Of a stretch of 9,842 bases of DNA, positions 1 to 7,334 are shown in pieces (positions within the stretch are counted from its first letter, which is position 1; each line of letters begins with the position of its first letter). The notes below the pieces were generated by a model that saw only the letters and a list, made by a program, of their open reading frames with translations, did not search any database and was not told the origin of the DNA. This DNA is from UBA5951 sp012269555. Lineage in GTDB: Bacteria > Pseudomonadota > Alphaproteobacteria > Puniceispirillales > Puniceispirillaceae. A program made the translations under genes and the position numbers. Location of the stretch: positions 1-9,842 of the forward strand of contig JAYQTS010000020.1 in the NCBI GenBank assembly GCA_038147755.1, written 5' to 3'.

Positions 1-140
1 TTGCCCATTTCCTCTGCTATTATCGTAGCAAAGGGTAAAACTGTTGAAGAACCAGCTAAACTTAATTGTTCTCTAGCCTCAGCAATCCCAGCTATTGAAA
101 AAGAGATAGCTAACGTTGTCATAAAATGTGAAATTCGCAT
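1..140 (-). CDS. pstS: PstS-like phosphate ABC transporter substrate-binding protein, N-terminal part (cut by window edge)
   Basis: This is the first 46 codons of a periplasmic binding protein; the rest lies outside the window. Residues 1-22 form a signal peptide with a hydrophobic stretch ending in the cleavage motif AEA before Arg23. It is followed by LSLAGSSTVLPF (residues 26-37), the conserved first strand and phosphate-contacting loop of PstS proteins, in which the backbone and Ser/Thr hydroxyls of GSST bind the anion. The ATG at 140 is chosen because AAAGGA (148-153) lies 7 bases upstream and the signal peptide starts directly there. The gene follows phoB on the same strand with a 79-bp gap that contains a Pho box, so it is expected to be induced by phosphate starvation and to feed PhoR/PhoB signalling through a Pst transporter further left. 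The family call rests on only 46 residues, but the motif and context agree. Confidence 0.8.
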   Translation of the reverse strand, partial: MRISHFMTTLAISFSIAGIAEAREQLSLAGSSTVLPFATIIAEEMG

Positions 141-177
141 AACATTTTCCTTTAACAAATTTAATTTATGCAAATCC

Positions 178-209
178 TTTAAATGTCATTTATTACAGTT
201 TTGTGACAC
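178..209 (-). promoter_or_regulatory. Pho box and candidate -10 upstream of pstS
   Basis: The minus strand at 209-192 reads GTGTCACAAAACTGTAAT, which matches the Pho box consensus CTGTCATAAAACTGTCAT at 15 of 18 positions. It consists of two TGT-containing half sites spaced 11 bp, the arrangement bound by a PhoB dimer. A -10-like TTTAAA lies at 183-178, 8 bases beyond the box, the same spacing as at the phoB promoter in this window. The box takes the place of a -35 element. The site is seen directly in the sequence; its use by PhoB is inferred. Confidence 0.75.
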
Positions 210-219
210 GAAATAAAAA

Positions 220-946
220 TTAAGAAACTACATTATTTTCGTTTAATGCTAAAGCATAGCCCGAGCTTCTGACAGTCCTAATAACATTTCCCCAAGATTT
301 GTCATTAGAATGTCTACTTAATGCTTTTCTGAGTCTTCCAATATGGACATCGACAGTTCTATCTTCAACAAAGACCCCGTGTCCCCAAGCATTATCTAAT
401 AATTGTGTCCTGCTGAAAACCTGGCCCGGTCTCTCCATTAAAGTTAATAAAATATTAAATTCTTTAGGGCCTAAATTAATTTTAATTCCATCTCTTTCAA
501 CTAATCTTTTTCCTGGATAAAGTTTCAAATTCCCATGTTCTAACACTTCACTAACTGTTGAAGGTCGGGTTCTTCTCAAAATAGCTTTAATGCGAGAGAT
601 AAGCTCTTTTGGTGAAAACGGTTTAGTAATATAATCATCCGCACCAACATCCAGCCCCAAAGTTCGGTCGCCTTCCTCTCCTCTTGCACTAAGCATTATT
701 ATTGGAATTTGCCGGGTAGATGCTTGGGAACGTAATTTTCTGCAAACTTCAACGCCAGATAAAAAGGCATCATCAATCTAAAATAATTATATCAGGTAAA
801 ATATCTTCAGCAATTTCCACTGCTTTCTCGCCATTATCTGAAGATGTTACATTAAAGTTGGCTTGTTTGAGGTTATAGCGTAACAGTTCTAATTGATTAG
901 GTTCGTCATCGACTATAAGCACGTTGATAGTTTGGTAAATTTCCAT
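220..946 (-). pseudogene. phoB: PhoB phosphate-regulon response regulator, frameshifted in the receiver domain
   Basis: OmpR/PhoB-family transcription factor that, once phosphorylated by PhoR, binds Pho boxes and activates phosphate-acquisition genes. From ATG 946 the receiver domain reads NVLIVDDEP (acidic pocket D13, D14) up to the phospho-acceptor D57 in IIILD, then meets a TGA at 775-773. Restoring one base there (giving LDWMMP) and one in the T5 run at 765-761 (giving FLSG) recovers the canonical LDWMMPFLSG. The second frame then carries the switch residues (MLSARGEE, ITKPF with the conserved Lys) and the complete C-terminal winged helix (LGPKEFNIL, RTVDVHIGRLRK, VIRTVRSSGYAL) to the TAA at 220. 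The restored length is about 242 residues, normal for PhoB. No clear Shine-Dalgarno precedes ATG 946. The gene lies between phoR and pstS and has its own Pho box. Both losses sit in family-invariant sequence, so sequence error is at least as likely as inactivation. Confidence 0.9.
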
Positions 947-982
947 GGTGTTGTATCATATATAATTATTACGAATCTATTA

Positions 983-1014
983 ATTATAATAGAAATATGA
1001 CATTGATATGACAA
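983..1014 (-). promoter_or_regulatory. Pho box and -10 element of the phoB promoter
   Basis: The minus strand at 1014-997 reads TTGTCATATCAATGTCAT. It holds two perfect TGTCAT half sites exactly 11 bp apart and matches the Pho box consensus at 14 of 18 positions. A perfect TATAAT lies at 988-983, 8 bases downstream of the box, where a PhoB-activated promoter is expected. The site sits in the gap between the phoR stop and the phoB start. PhoB therefore probably activates its own transcription separately from phoR, which shows no Pho box upstream. Confidence 0.8.
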
Positions 1015-1028
1015 CTTTTAGTAGAAAG

Positions 1029-2132
1029 TTATTCATTGGATTTTAAAGCTGACAAAAGAGTATGAAAGCGAGGCAATGAAACTTCGAATGAAGTCTCACC
1101 TTTTAGCTCACTCTTTATATGAAGTTCTCCTCTATGTTTGGAAATTATATGTTTGACAATTGCTAATCCTAGACCTGTTCCACCCATTTGACGTGAACGA
1201 CCTTTATCAACCCTGTAGAAACGTTCCGTTAGTCTTGGTATATGTTTAGCTTCTATCCCCTCTCCATTATTTACTATGTCTACAATAACTCTACCTATTG
1301 GTGCGTCAGTTAGTTTTATTTTTATTGTGGACTCAGAATAACTATATTTGAGAGCATTATCGATTAGATTGTGAAAAACCTCTATTATTTCATCTGACTC
1401 TCCCCTAATTATAGGTTCTTCAGTTTTGTTTGCCCTTTGGTCTTGAAAGTCAATTACGTGTCCTGTTTTCATCGCTCTATTGTTCATTGAGGCTATGACG
1501 GAAGATAAAACTGTTTTAATGAATACTTTTCCAGTAGGAGCAATGTGTTCCTCTACTTCTACCTTTGATAATGACATCAAATCATCTATGAGTCGGGACA
1601 TTCGTTTTGCTTCGTCTTCCATTATTTTTAAGAAGCGCTCCTTCATATTATTTTCAATGTTAGGTGTGTTCTGAAGGGTTTCAATAAATCCCATTAGACT
1701 TGTAAGAGGAGATCTCAATTCATGGCTTATGTTTGAAATAAAGTCACGACGCATTTTCTCGACATTATGCTGAAGGGTCATGTCCATTAACAAAACAGCA
1801 GCTCTATGGTCACTTATTATCATCAAACGCCCTGAAAGTTGATGGTACTCATTATTTTTTAAGGTTGCTGTGAATTCACCTATTTTATCCTTTTTATTAA
1901 TACAAACTTGTAATTCGTCTTTTAGCGCATCAGAAATTACCCGCTCGTATATTAAGGAACCTATCAAATTATCTCCAAGCAGTCGCTTGGCCGTTGTGTT
2001 CGCGTCCTTAATTTCATAATTAAGGTCAATCTCTAATAATGCGTCATCCATCATTTTTCCTACAAGAAAAAGCGCATCAATATTAATAATACTATGATTT
2101 TTATTTATTTCATCTTCAATGAGCTCGTTCAC
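1029..2132 (-). CDS. phoR: PhoR-type sensor histidine kinase, soluble form
   Basis: Sensor kinase of the phosphate regulon; it autophosphorylates on His and passes the phosphate to PhoB. The 367 residues contain a PAS-like domain at about 20-120, a HisKA dimerisation helix with the H box FISNISHELRSPLT (phospho-acceptor H137), and a HATPase domain. The HATPase domain has an N box FHNLIDNALKYS (253-264), a G1 box NNGEGI (288-293), an F box RFYRVDKGRSR and a G2 box GGTGLGLAIVKHI (317-329). The sequence around the F and G2 boxes is typical of PhoR. No transmembrane segment is present, unlike E. coli PhoR, so the protein should be cytosolic or held at the Pst complex through partners. The start is GTG 2132: an in-frame TAA lies just upstream, and AAGG is 7 bases before it. 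The usual Asp of the G1 box (DxGxG) is Asn288 here. phoB follows after 82 bp. PhoR fits better than another kinase because of that neighbour and the Pho boxes. Confidence 0.9.
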   Translation of the reverse strand: MNELIEDEINKNHSIINIDALFLVGKMMDDALLEIDLNYEIKDANTTAKRLLGDNLIGSLIYERVISDALKDELQVCINKKDKIGEFTATLKNNEYHQLSGRLMIISDHRAAVLLMDMTLQHNVEKMRRDFISNISHELRSPLTSLMGFIETLQNTPNIENNMKERFLKIMEDEAKRMSRLIDDLMSLSKVEVEEHIAPTGKVFIKTVLSSVIASMNNRAMKTGHVIDFQDQRANKTEEPIIRGESDEIIEVFHNLIDNALKYSYSESTIKIKLTDAPIGRVIVDIVNNGEGIEAKHIPRLTERFYRVDKGRSRQMGGTGLGLAIVKHIISKHRGELHIKSELKGETSFEVSLPRFHTLLSALKSNE

Positions 2133-2139
2133 AACAATG

Positions 2140-2144
2140 CCTTA
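2140..2144 (-). promoter_or_regulatory. Shine-Dalgarno that fixes the GTG start of phoR
   Basis: TAAGG on the minus strand lies 7 bases before GTG 2132. Its TAA is also the in-frame stop that prevents any longer N-terminus. The absence of transmembrane segments in this PhoR is therefore not an artefact of a wrongly chosen start, unless an upstream indel is present. Confidence 0.6.
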
Positions 2145-2255
2145 CGGTAATGAGTCGTATAAAATAAGAAAATTTCTTAAATAATCTTACTCTTGTTTTT
2201 CTCTCTTTTATAAATGTTACTATCTTCTCTTTAATTTGTGTTTTACCCTTATGCA

Positions 2256-3169
2256 ATGAAATTGATTTATCGTTACATTTACTCTAGCGCCCCTGCAATG
2301 CTTATACTTGCGACTTTAGGTTGGGGCAGCAACACTATTGCAGGCAGACTAGCAGTTGATGAAATTAATCCAATGACGCTGATTTTTCTCAGGTGGGGTA
2401 TTGTTGTTGTTCTTATCTGGTCCGTAAGCAGTAAAGAGATTATTGCTAATTGGAATTTAGTTAGCCAAAAACTAAGATGGATTTTTTTATGGGCGCTTTT
2501 GGCTTGAGTTCATTTAATGCGCTATTTTATTTGGCAGCGCATTCCACTACTGCAATCAATTTAGGTATAATTCAGAGTATTATGCCAGCTATGATTTTAG
2601 TAGGTTCATTCTTTTTATTTGGGTCTCGAGTAAATATTATCCAAATAATCGGAGTGGTATTAACTTTTGTTGGATGCGCAATTGTTGTTACAAAAGGATC
2701 AATTAATCACCTTCTTTTATTAACGTTCAACAATGGTGATTTGCTAATGCTTTTAGCCTGTTTGTTTTATGCAGGATATTCACTTGGTTTAAAAAATAGA
2801 CCAAATGTTTCTGGGCTAGTGATGATGGGGTATTTTTCGATTGCGGCGTTCTCAATGACAATACCATTAGTTTTAATAGAAACAGCTATTTATGGATTTC
2901 AGGAACCTACTGTTAAAGGATGGTATGTCGTTCTATATATAGCTCTCGTTCCTTCCTTTTTGTCTCAGATTTTTTTTATGAGGGGGGTTGATCTAATAGG
3001 TCCTAGTTCTGCAGGTCTTTATGCGAACCTAGTTCCAATCTTTTCTGCAGTTATGGCGGTTATAATATTAGATGAGACTTTCAGCTTTTATCATCTTATA
3101 GCATTGGTTATTGTTTTTAGTGGCATTTATTTATTTGAGCATCATAAAAACACTATATCAAAATCATAA
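2256..3169 (+). pseudogene. EamA/DMT-family transporter, single frameshift in a T7 run
   Basis: Inner-membrane permease of the drug/metabolite transporter superfamily, usually about 300 residues with ten membrane helices in two EamA repeats. The first frame covers helices 1-2 (LATLGWGSNTIAGRL, then NPMTLIFLRWGIVVVLIW) and ends prematurely at 2507. The second frame continues from RWIFFMGAFGLSSFNALFYLA through IQSIMPAMILVGSFFLFG and a complete second repeat (GPSSAGLYANLVPIFSAVMAVIILDE) to the TAA at 3169. Adding one T to the T7 run at 2482-2488 joins the two into a normal protein of about 304 residues. ATG 2256 is preferred over an in-frame GTG at 2238; neither has a clear Shine-Dalgarno, and an in-frame TAA precedes the GTG. 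The gene is divergent from phoR and 49 bp upstream of the M24 hydrolase gene, perhaps cotranscribed with it. The substrate cannot be read from sequence; export of amino acids or related metabolites is usual in the family. The break could be a homopolymer miscall, real inactivation or a slippage site. Confidence 0.85.
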
Positions 3170-3218
3170 AAAGACTTACCACTCTGTAATACGCTTAGTG
3201 TCTTAAGGAAAATTCTAT

Positions 3219-4460
3219 ATGGCTAATTTAGACAGGATTAGAGCAGAGAAATTAATGTTGGAAATGGGTGTGGAAGCATTAATTCTCCTTTCCCCCGAAA
3301 GCTTTGTTTATGCCACTGGGGTAAATGCAGGCGTTGCAACAATGTGGCGCAGGTCAGGCGCTGTAGCTGTTTTAATTCCCAGGGACCACACAATTGCTGA
3401 AACTGCTATTGTAAGCGATTTATTTGTGGAAAATTTTCGGGCTCTTAGTCACATAAAAGATGTAAGAGAGAGCCCTATTTGGGTTGAGACATCAAACCTT
3501 ACAATGGAAGATAAAAGCAAAAGTGCGAAGGAACAAATTGCCTCTTTTGCAGTTGCTCAGAGCAGGCCTGAAGAATTCAATCGCCCTACCACATTTGAGC
3601 CGCAAATTTGTTATCAGCATTTACGGGATGTAATTTTTGAGCATGGTCTAGCTGATTCCCGAATTGGATATGAGGCTTCAGCTATATCTGTATCTGAGTA
3701 TCCAGAAATGAAAACTATTCTTAAAAAGATAGAATTGGTAGAGGCGGATAATATGATTAACAAGCTCAAAATGGTCAAAAATGAAATAGAAATAGAGCAC
3801 CTCAAACTAGCTTCTGAGATCGCAGAGAGTGGAATGATCGCAATAAGAGATTCGATAAAAGAGGGTATTTCAAGAGATGAATTAGCAATGATCTGGAAAG
3901 AGAAAATATACGGTCATTCTAAGAGTGCCGCATTGAATGGTTCATGGGAATATATCTCTGTTGGGGATAACCCGTGGGGAGGAAATGCCAGAGTGAAAGA
4001 GGGGGATTTAATAAAAGTTGATGTTGGATGTCTTGTTGATGGTTATAGTTCAGATGGAGCTCGTACCTTCGTATTTGGGGAACCAAGTAATACAAAATTA
4101 GAAATATACGATGCCTTGCTTTCAGGTTTTCAAGCAGGATGTAGCCAGTTGCATCCAGGAAAACGATTAAAAGATATTTATTGGGCTGCACTATCGGCCA
4201 TAAGAGCTCGCGGCTTTAGCTCTTACACGAGGGGACACTTTGGGCATGGGCTTGGTAACGGCTTAGGAAGTGAGCAGTGGCCATTTATCTCAGCAGATGC
4301 AGAAACAAGATTAGAGCCTGGCATGGTTATGGCATTTGAATGCCCTTGGTATATAGATGGCTTAGGGGCTATGATCATTGAGAATCAATTTCTTGTTTGT
4401 GATACTGGATACGAAATGATGAATTCACTTCCGATACAACTTCAGTCGATAAAAAGATAA
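3219..4460 (+). CDS. M24-family metallohydrolase (Xaa-Pro peptidase / creatinase / ectoine hydrolase fold)
   Basis: A pita-bread-fold enzyme of 413 residues, the usual length for cytosolic two-domain M24 proteins. Residues 1-175 form the creatinase-type N-terminal domain. Residues 183-400 are the catalytic domain, beginning at KLKMVKNEIEIEHLKLA. All five expected dinuclear-metal ligands are visible: D268 in KVDVG, D279 in YSSDGARTF (11 residues later, as in methionine aminopeptidase), H343 in HFGHGLG, E374 in AFECPWY and E388 in IENQF. It is therefore probably an active metal-dependent C-N hydrolase rather than creatinase, which does not use these metals. AAGGA (3205-3209) lies 9 bases before ATG 3219. 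The gene converges on the TRAP operon with 4 bp between stop codons. Family members include Xaa-Pro dipeptidases and ectoine hydrolase DoeA. The TRAP, ureohydrolase and amidase neighbours suggest a catabolic rather than housekeeping role, but the substrate is not determined. Confidence 0.88.
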   Translation: MANLDRIRAEKLMLEMGVEALILLSPESFVYATGVNAGVATMWRRSGAVAVLIPRDHTIAETAIVSDLFVENFRALSHIKDVRESPIWVETSNLTMEDKSKSAKEQIASFAVAQSRPEEFNRPTTFEPQICYQHLRDVIFEHGLADSRIGYEASAISVSEYPEMKTILKKIELVEADNMINKLKMVKNEIEIEHLKLASEIAESGMIAIRDSIKEGISRDELAMIWKEKIYGHSKSAALNGSWEYISVGDNPWGGNARVKEGDLIKVDVGCLVDGYSSDGARTFVFGEPSNTKLEIYDALLSGFQAGCSQLHPGKRLKDIYWAALSAIRARGFSSYTRGHFGHGLGNGLGSEQWPFISADAETRLEPGMVMAFECPWYIDGLGAMIIENQFLVCDTGYEMMNSLPIQLQSIKR

Positions 4461-4464
4461 ATCA

Positions 4465-5760
4465 CTACATTAGTCTGGTAGGTAAAAATAAGGCAATCTC
4501 TGGTGCCAGCGTGAGTATGCCAATACCTAAAAGTAGTATAAGCCAGTAAGGCATTGTGGCCAGGGCGGTTTCTCCCAGAGATACCCTCTCCTTTGTAACA
4601 GATACAAGAACGGATAAGTTTAGACCTACTGGTGGTGTTACTTGCCCAATTTCAATCATTATTGTTACGATAACACCAAGCCATATTGGGTCATATCCTA
4701 GTCCCATCATAAGAGGCAATAGTATGGGGAGGGTCATAATCATCAATGAAAGTCCATCAAAAAAACAACCTAAAATTAGATAAACAAGAATTACAGTAAT
4801 TAAAACTGCAACTGGACCAAGGTTTGTTTCTCTAACTGTTTCTAATATAGATTGAGGAATTCCGAGTAAACTAACTGCTTGGGCGAGGATAGTCGCGCCA
4901 ATAACAACAAACATAATTGAAGCATAAAGTAATGTTGCAGAGTAAATAGCTTCAATTAGTTTTCTAAATGTTAATGAACCCCATAGCTTTCCGAGGATAA
5001 TAGTTGCTATCACACCAACCCCCGCTGCCTCCGTCGGCGTTGCGATACCAAAAGTAATGCTTCCCATGATTGCAAAAACTACAATTAAAAATGGCCATAT
5101 ACTAAGAATATTAATAATGATATTGGTGAATTTAAATACTGAGTCCTCAGCAGGTGCAAGAAAAGGTTGGCGCATACATTTAAAATAAATATAAATCATA
5201 AACATTATAGCGAATAGAACACCTGGAACTATTCCAGCTAAAAAGAGCTGTCCAATAGATGTTTCTGTTAGTGCCCCATAAATTAAAAGAGACAGGCTAG
5301 GAGGAATCAAAAGACCGAGTGTTCCACCACCAGCAAGTGAACCCACAACCATTTTCTTGTCATATCCTCTTTCAGTCATTTCTGGATAGGCGACCGAGCC
5401 TACTGCTGCTGCTGTAGATAAACTTGAACCACTCACTGCTCCGAACAACGTGCAAACGGCTATATTTGTGTGCAAAAGCCCTCCAGGTATATTTTGAAAC
5501 AAAGGAGATAAAGCAACATAAATTTTTTTGCTGACTTCGCTTCGGAGCATAATTTCCCCTAGAATTATGAACAATGGAATAGCACTCAAAGTAAAGGAAT
5601 TGAGAACATTCCAAACAGCATCCACTGCAACAAATGTGATTCCACCAGCAACAAAATGGAGAAGTATTAGGCCTGTTAGACCAAGAGAGGCTCCCAAAGC
5701 TAAGCCGCTCCCTGCGAGTAGTGATAAACCACCAGTTAGGATTACCCAAAAAGATGTCAT
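4465..5760 (-). CDS. dctM: TRAP transporter large permease subunit (DctM family)
   Basis: Large membrane subunit of a tripartite ATP-independent periplasmic transporter, which carries the solute and uses a sodium gradient. The 431 residues form many hydrophobic segments throughout, as expected for the 11-12 helices of DctM (usual length about 425-440). Family signatures are visible: IPLFIILGEIM (61-71), SGSSLSTAAAVGSVAYPEM (110-128), GGGTLGLLIPPS (144-155), IATPTEAAGVGV (239-250), the FDGLSLMIMTLPILLP stretch (334-349) and GQVTPPVGLNL (372-382). The first and third GSS/PP-type loops are the helical-hairpin substrate and ion sites known in this fold. ATG 5760 overlaps the dctQ stop in an ATGA arrangement, so translation is probably coupled. 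The gene ends 4 bp from the stop of the oppositely transcribed M24 gene, with no hairpin terminator visible between them. Confidence 0.95.
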   Translation of the reverse strand: MTSFWVILTGGLSLLAGSGLALGASLGLTGLILLHFVAGGITFVAVDAVWNVLNSFTLSAIPLFIILGEIMLRSEVSKKIYVALSPLFQNIPGGLLHTNIAVCTLFGAVSGSSLSTAAAVGSVAYPEMTERGYDKKMVVGSLAGGGTLGLLIPPSLSLLIYGALTETSIGQLFLAGIVPGVLFAIMFMIYIYFKCMRQPFLAPAEDSVFKFTNIIINILSIWPFLIVVFAIMGSITFGIATPTEAAGVGVIATIILGKLWGSLTFRKLIEAIYSATLLYASIMFVVIGATILAQAVSLLGIPQSILETVRETNLGPVAVLITVILVYLILGCFFDGLSLMIMTLPILLPLMMGLGYDPIWLGVIVTIMIEIGQVTPPVGLNLSVLVSVTKERVSLGETALATMPYWLILLLGIGILTLAPEIALFLPTRLM

Positions 5761-6281
5761 TTGATTTTCTCAGTATTACCCAAAATACCTCTGATAAAAA
5801 ATGCGACGATGGTTAGAGCCATCGAAATTGGTAGAATCAACATCCAAGGGTACATTAATAATCGTCCTACCTCTGTTTTTATTTGTCTGTCGAAGGCAAA
5901 TTGGAACCAAGGAATACACAAATAAAAAAACCAGAAACAAAAGCCGCATCCAAATAAGCAAGCAAGTGCGTTCACCCAAATTTTAAGCCTCTCTGGCAGA
6001 TAGGATAAAACGATTAAAACACGCACGTGTTTTGCTTTTAATGTTATTATTGGTAAAGCTAGAAAAAAGGAGGCTGTCATTAAAAGCCCAACTAACTCTT
6101 CAGTGAAACGAAATGGTGCATATGCCAGATATCGCATGGTCACGCTAGTACCTATAAGTGCGATTATCATGATGCTAGCCAAAGAGGCCAAAATAGCCAT
6201 TACGTAAAAGATGGGAGTTACAAACATTTCAATTGTTTTGCAAACTACAAAGAGTTTTTTTTGAAATGTTTGTTCTCCCAA
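5757..6281 (-). CDS. dctQ: TRAP transporter small permease subunit (DctQ family)
   Basis: Small membrane subunit that associates with DctM in the inner membrane and helps dock the periplasmic binding protein. The 174 residues contain four hydrophobic helices, at about 22-47, 62-80, 100-125 and 141-165. The conserved FTEELVGLLM (59-68) lies at the start of helix 2, which is the usual DctQ pattern and length. The start is an unusual TTG at 6281, chosen because GGAG (6289-6292) lies 7 bases upstream. The next ATG, at 6227, would remove the first 18 residues and enter the first helix without a leader. The gap to dctP is 30 bp, and the stop overlaps the dctM start by 4 bp, so all three genes belong to one operon. 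Confidence 0.92.
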   Translation of the reverse strand: MGEQTFQKKLFVVCKTIEMFVTPIFYVMAILASLASIMIIALIGTSVTMRYLAYAPFRFTEELVGLLMTASFFLALPIITLKAKHVRVLIVLSYLPERLKIWVNALACLFGCGFCFWFFYLCIPWFQFAFDRQIKTEVGRLLMYPWMLILPISMALTIVAFFIRGILGNTEKIK

Positions 6282-6288
6282 ATTATTA

Positions 6289-6292
6289 CTCC
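6289..6292 (-). promoter_or_regulatory. Shine-Dalgarno that supports the TTG start of dctQ
   Basis: GGAG on the minus strand sits 7 bases before TTG 6281, optimal spacing, while no comparable site precedes the later ATG at 6227. A TTG start may keep DctQ synthesis low relative to the binding protein DctP; this is an inference. Confidence 0.55.
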
Positions 6293-6311
6293 GCTAATAG
6301 TAACGCTCTGC

Positions 6312-7334
6312 TTAACGTCCAAGAACGTCCAATATACGTTGACGATACTCTGGAGCTTTTCCGCCTGCATCAGATGCCATTGCCTTCCAGGTTTCTGATG
6401 CTGCAGATAGAAATTCACTTCTATCCTCTTCTGAAAAATCGGCTAAAAATTCAATTCCTTGATCGGAAAGTTTCTTTCTTGCGTCATTTTCTTTTTGGTC
6501 AGCCTGTGAATATTCATTTGTTCTAGCCCAGACATTATTAGCAGCAGTGGTTATAGCATTTCTTTCAGTATCAGAAAGTGCGTTCCAAGCGTCTTTCGAT
6601 GCGCCCAATACATACGGAACTCCTGCTACAGGGTATAAGTATGATGCATATTTTGTTACTTCTTGTAATGAAATAGTATGCGCGAAGAGCGCTGGATACA
6701 CCGCACAGTCTACAACACCGGTCTGCAATGCTACATATAGGTCATTTTGACCAACGATTTGGGCAGAAACTCCTAATTTTGTAAAGGTTTCAACCTGATC
6801 ATTACTCCATACACGTAGTTTTCGTGTTTTAAGATCCGCCAAGCTGCGAACAGGTTTTTCACGACAAAAGATGGATGCTTTAAGAAGTGGTAATGCCATA
6901 AATCCTGTTGGGACTATGTCGAGTTCAGTAAGCACTTCTTTATAAATCTCTTGTATTTCCGGTAAGGCTGTTATCAATTCTTCTGAACTTCCGACGGAAC
7001 CTTGAATCATAACTGCATTTAATGCAGGAACATCGCGACCAAGGTAATTGGCCCATACAAGTCCCATTTCAACTGCACCCTGAGGCAACCAACGCGCTAC
7101 ATCGTTATCTTTCAGGTTTAACGACCCACCATGAAACACATCTATTTTTAAGCTCCCGTTTGTTAAATCGGACACTTCGGCAGCAAAGGTCTCTAGTTGT
7201 TTCGACTCACCACGTCCCTCAGGTAAGCCATTATTAAATTTCCATTGGCTTGCTCCAACCACGCTAGTGCTAAGCCCTAATGCTAAAAGGCTGATAAATG
7301 TAATATAAAGTTTCTTAAGCAATTTTTTCTCCAT
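6312..7334 (-). CDS. dctP: TRAP transporter substrate-binding protein (DctP family)
   Basis: Periplasmic solute receptor that captures the substrate and delivers it to DctQM. The 340 residues begin with a Sec signal peptide (basic KKLLKK, a hydrophobic core, and likely cleavage after VGA near residue 28). The mature part shows family landmarks: the SLADLKTRKLRVW stretch (164-176), which carries the carboxylate-binding Arg174, and LYVALQTGVVDC (199-210) at the second domain crossover. Where classical dicarboxylate receptors have an ENP motif after this point, this protein has DCAVYP, typical of a different DctP subgroup. C157 and C210 are the only two cysteines in the mature protein and could form a disulfide. 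The substrate is therefore probably an organic acid or amino-acid-like compound, not simply a C4-dicarboxylate. It is the first gene of dctPQM; no clear Shine-Dalgarno precedes ATG 7334. Confidence 0.93.
   Translation of the reverse strand: MEKKLLKKLYITFISLLALGLSTSVVGASQWKFNNGLPEGRGESKQLETFAAEVSDLTNGSLKIDVFHGGSLNLKDNDVARWLPQGAVEMGLVWANYLGRDVPALNAVMIQGSVGSSEELITALPEIQEIYKEVLTELDIVPTGFMALPLLKASIFCREKPVRSLADLKTRKLRVWSNDQVETFTKLGVSAQIVGQNDLYVALQTGVVDCAVYPALFAHTISLQEVTKYASYLYPVAGVPYVLGASKDAWNALSDTERNAITTAANNVWARTNEYSQADQKENDARKKLSDQGIEFLADFSEEDRSEFLSAASETWKAMASDAGGKAPEYRQRILDVLGR

Noticed and set aside
1..216. Plus-strand open frame at the left edge
   Set aside because: It is antisense to the pstS start and its Pho box; the minus strand gives a signal peptide and the GSSTV motif, which is far more convincing.
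2133..2255. Pho box upstream of phoR or the EamA gene
   Set aside because: No pair of TGTCA-like half sites 11 bp apart is present in this gap on either strand.
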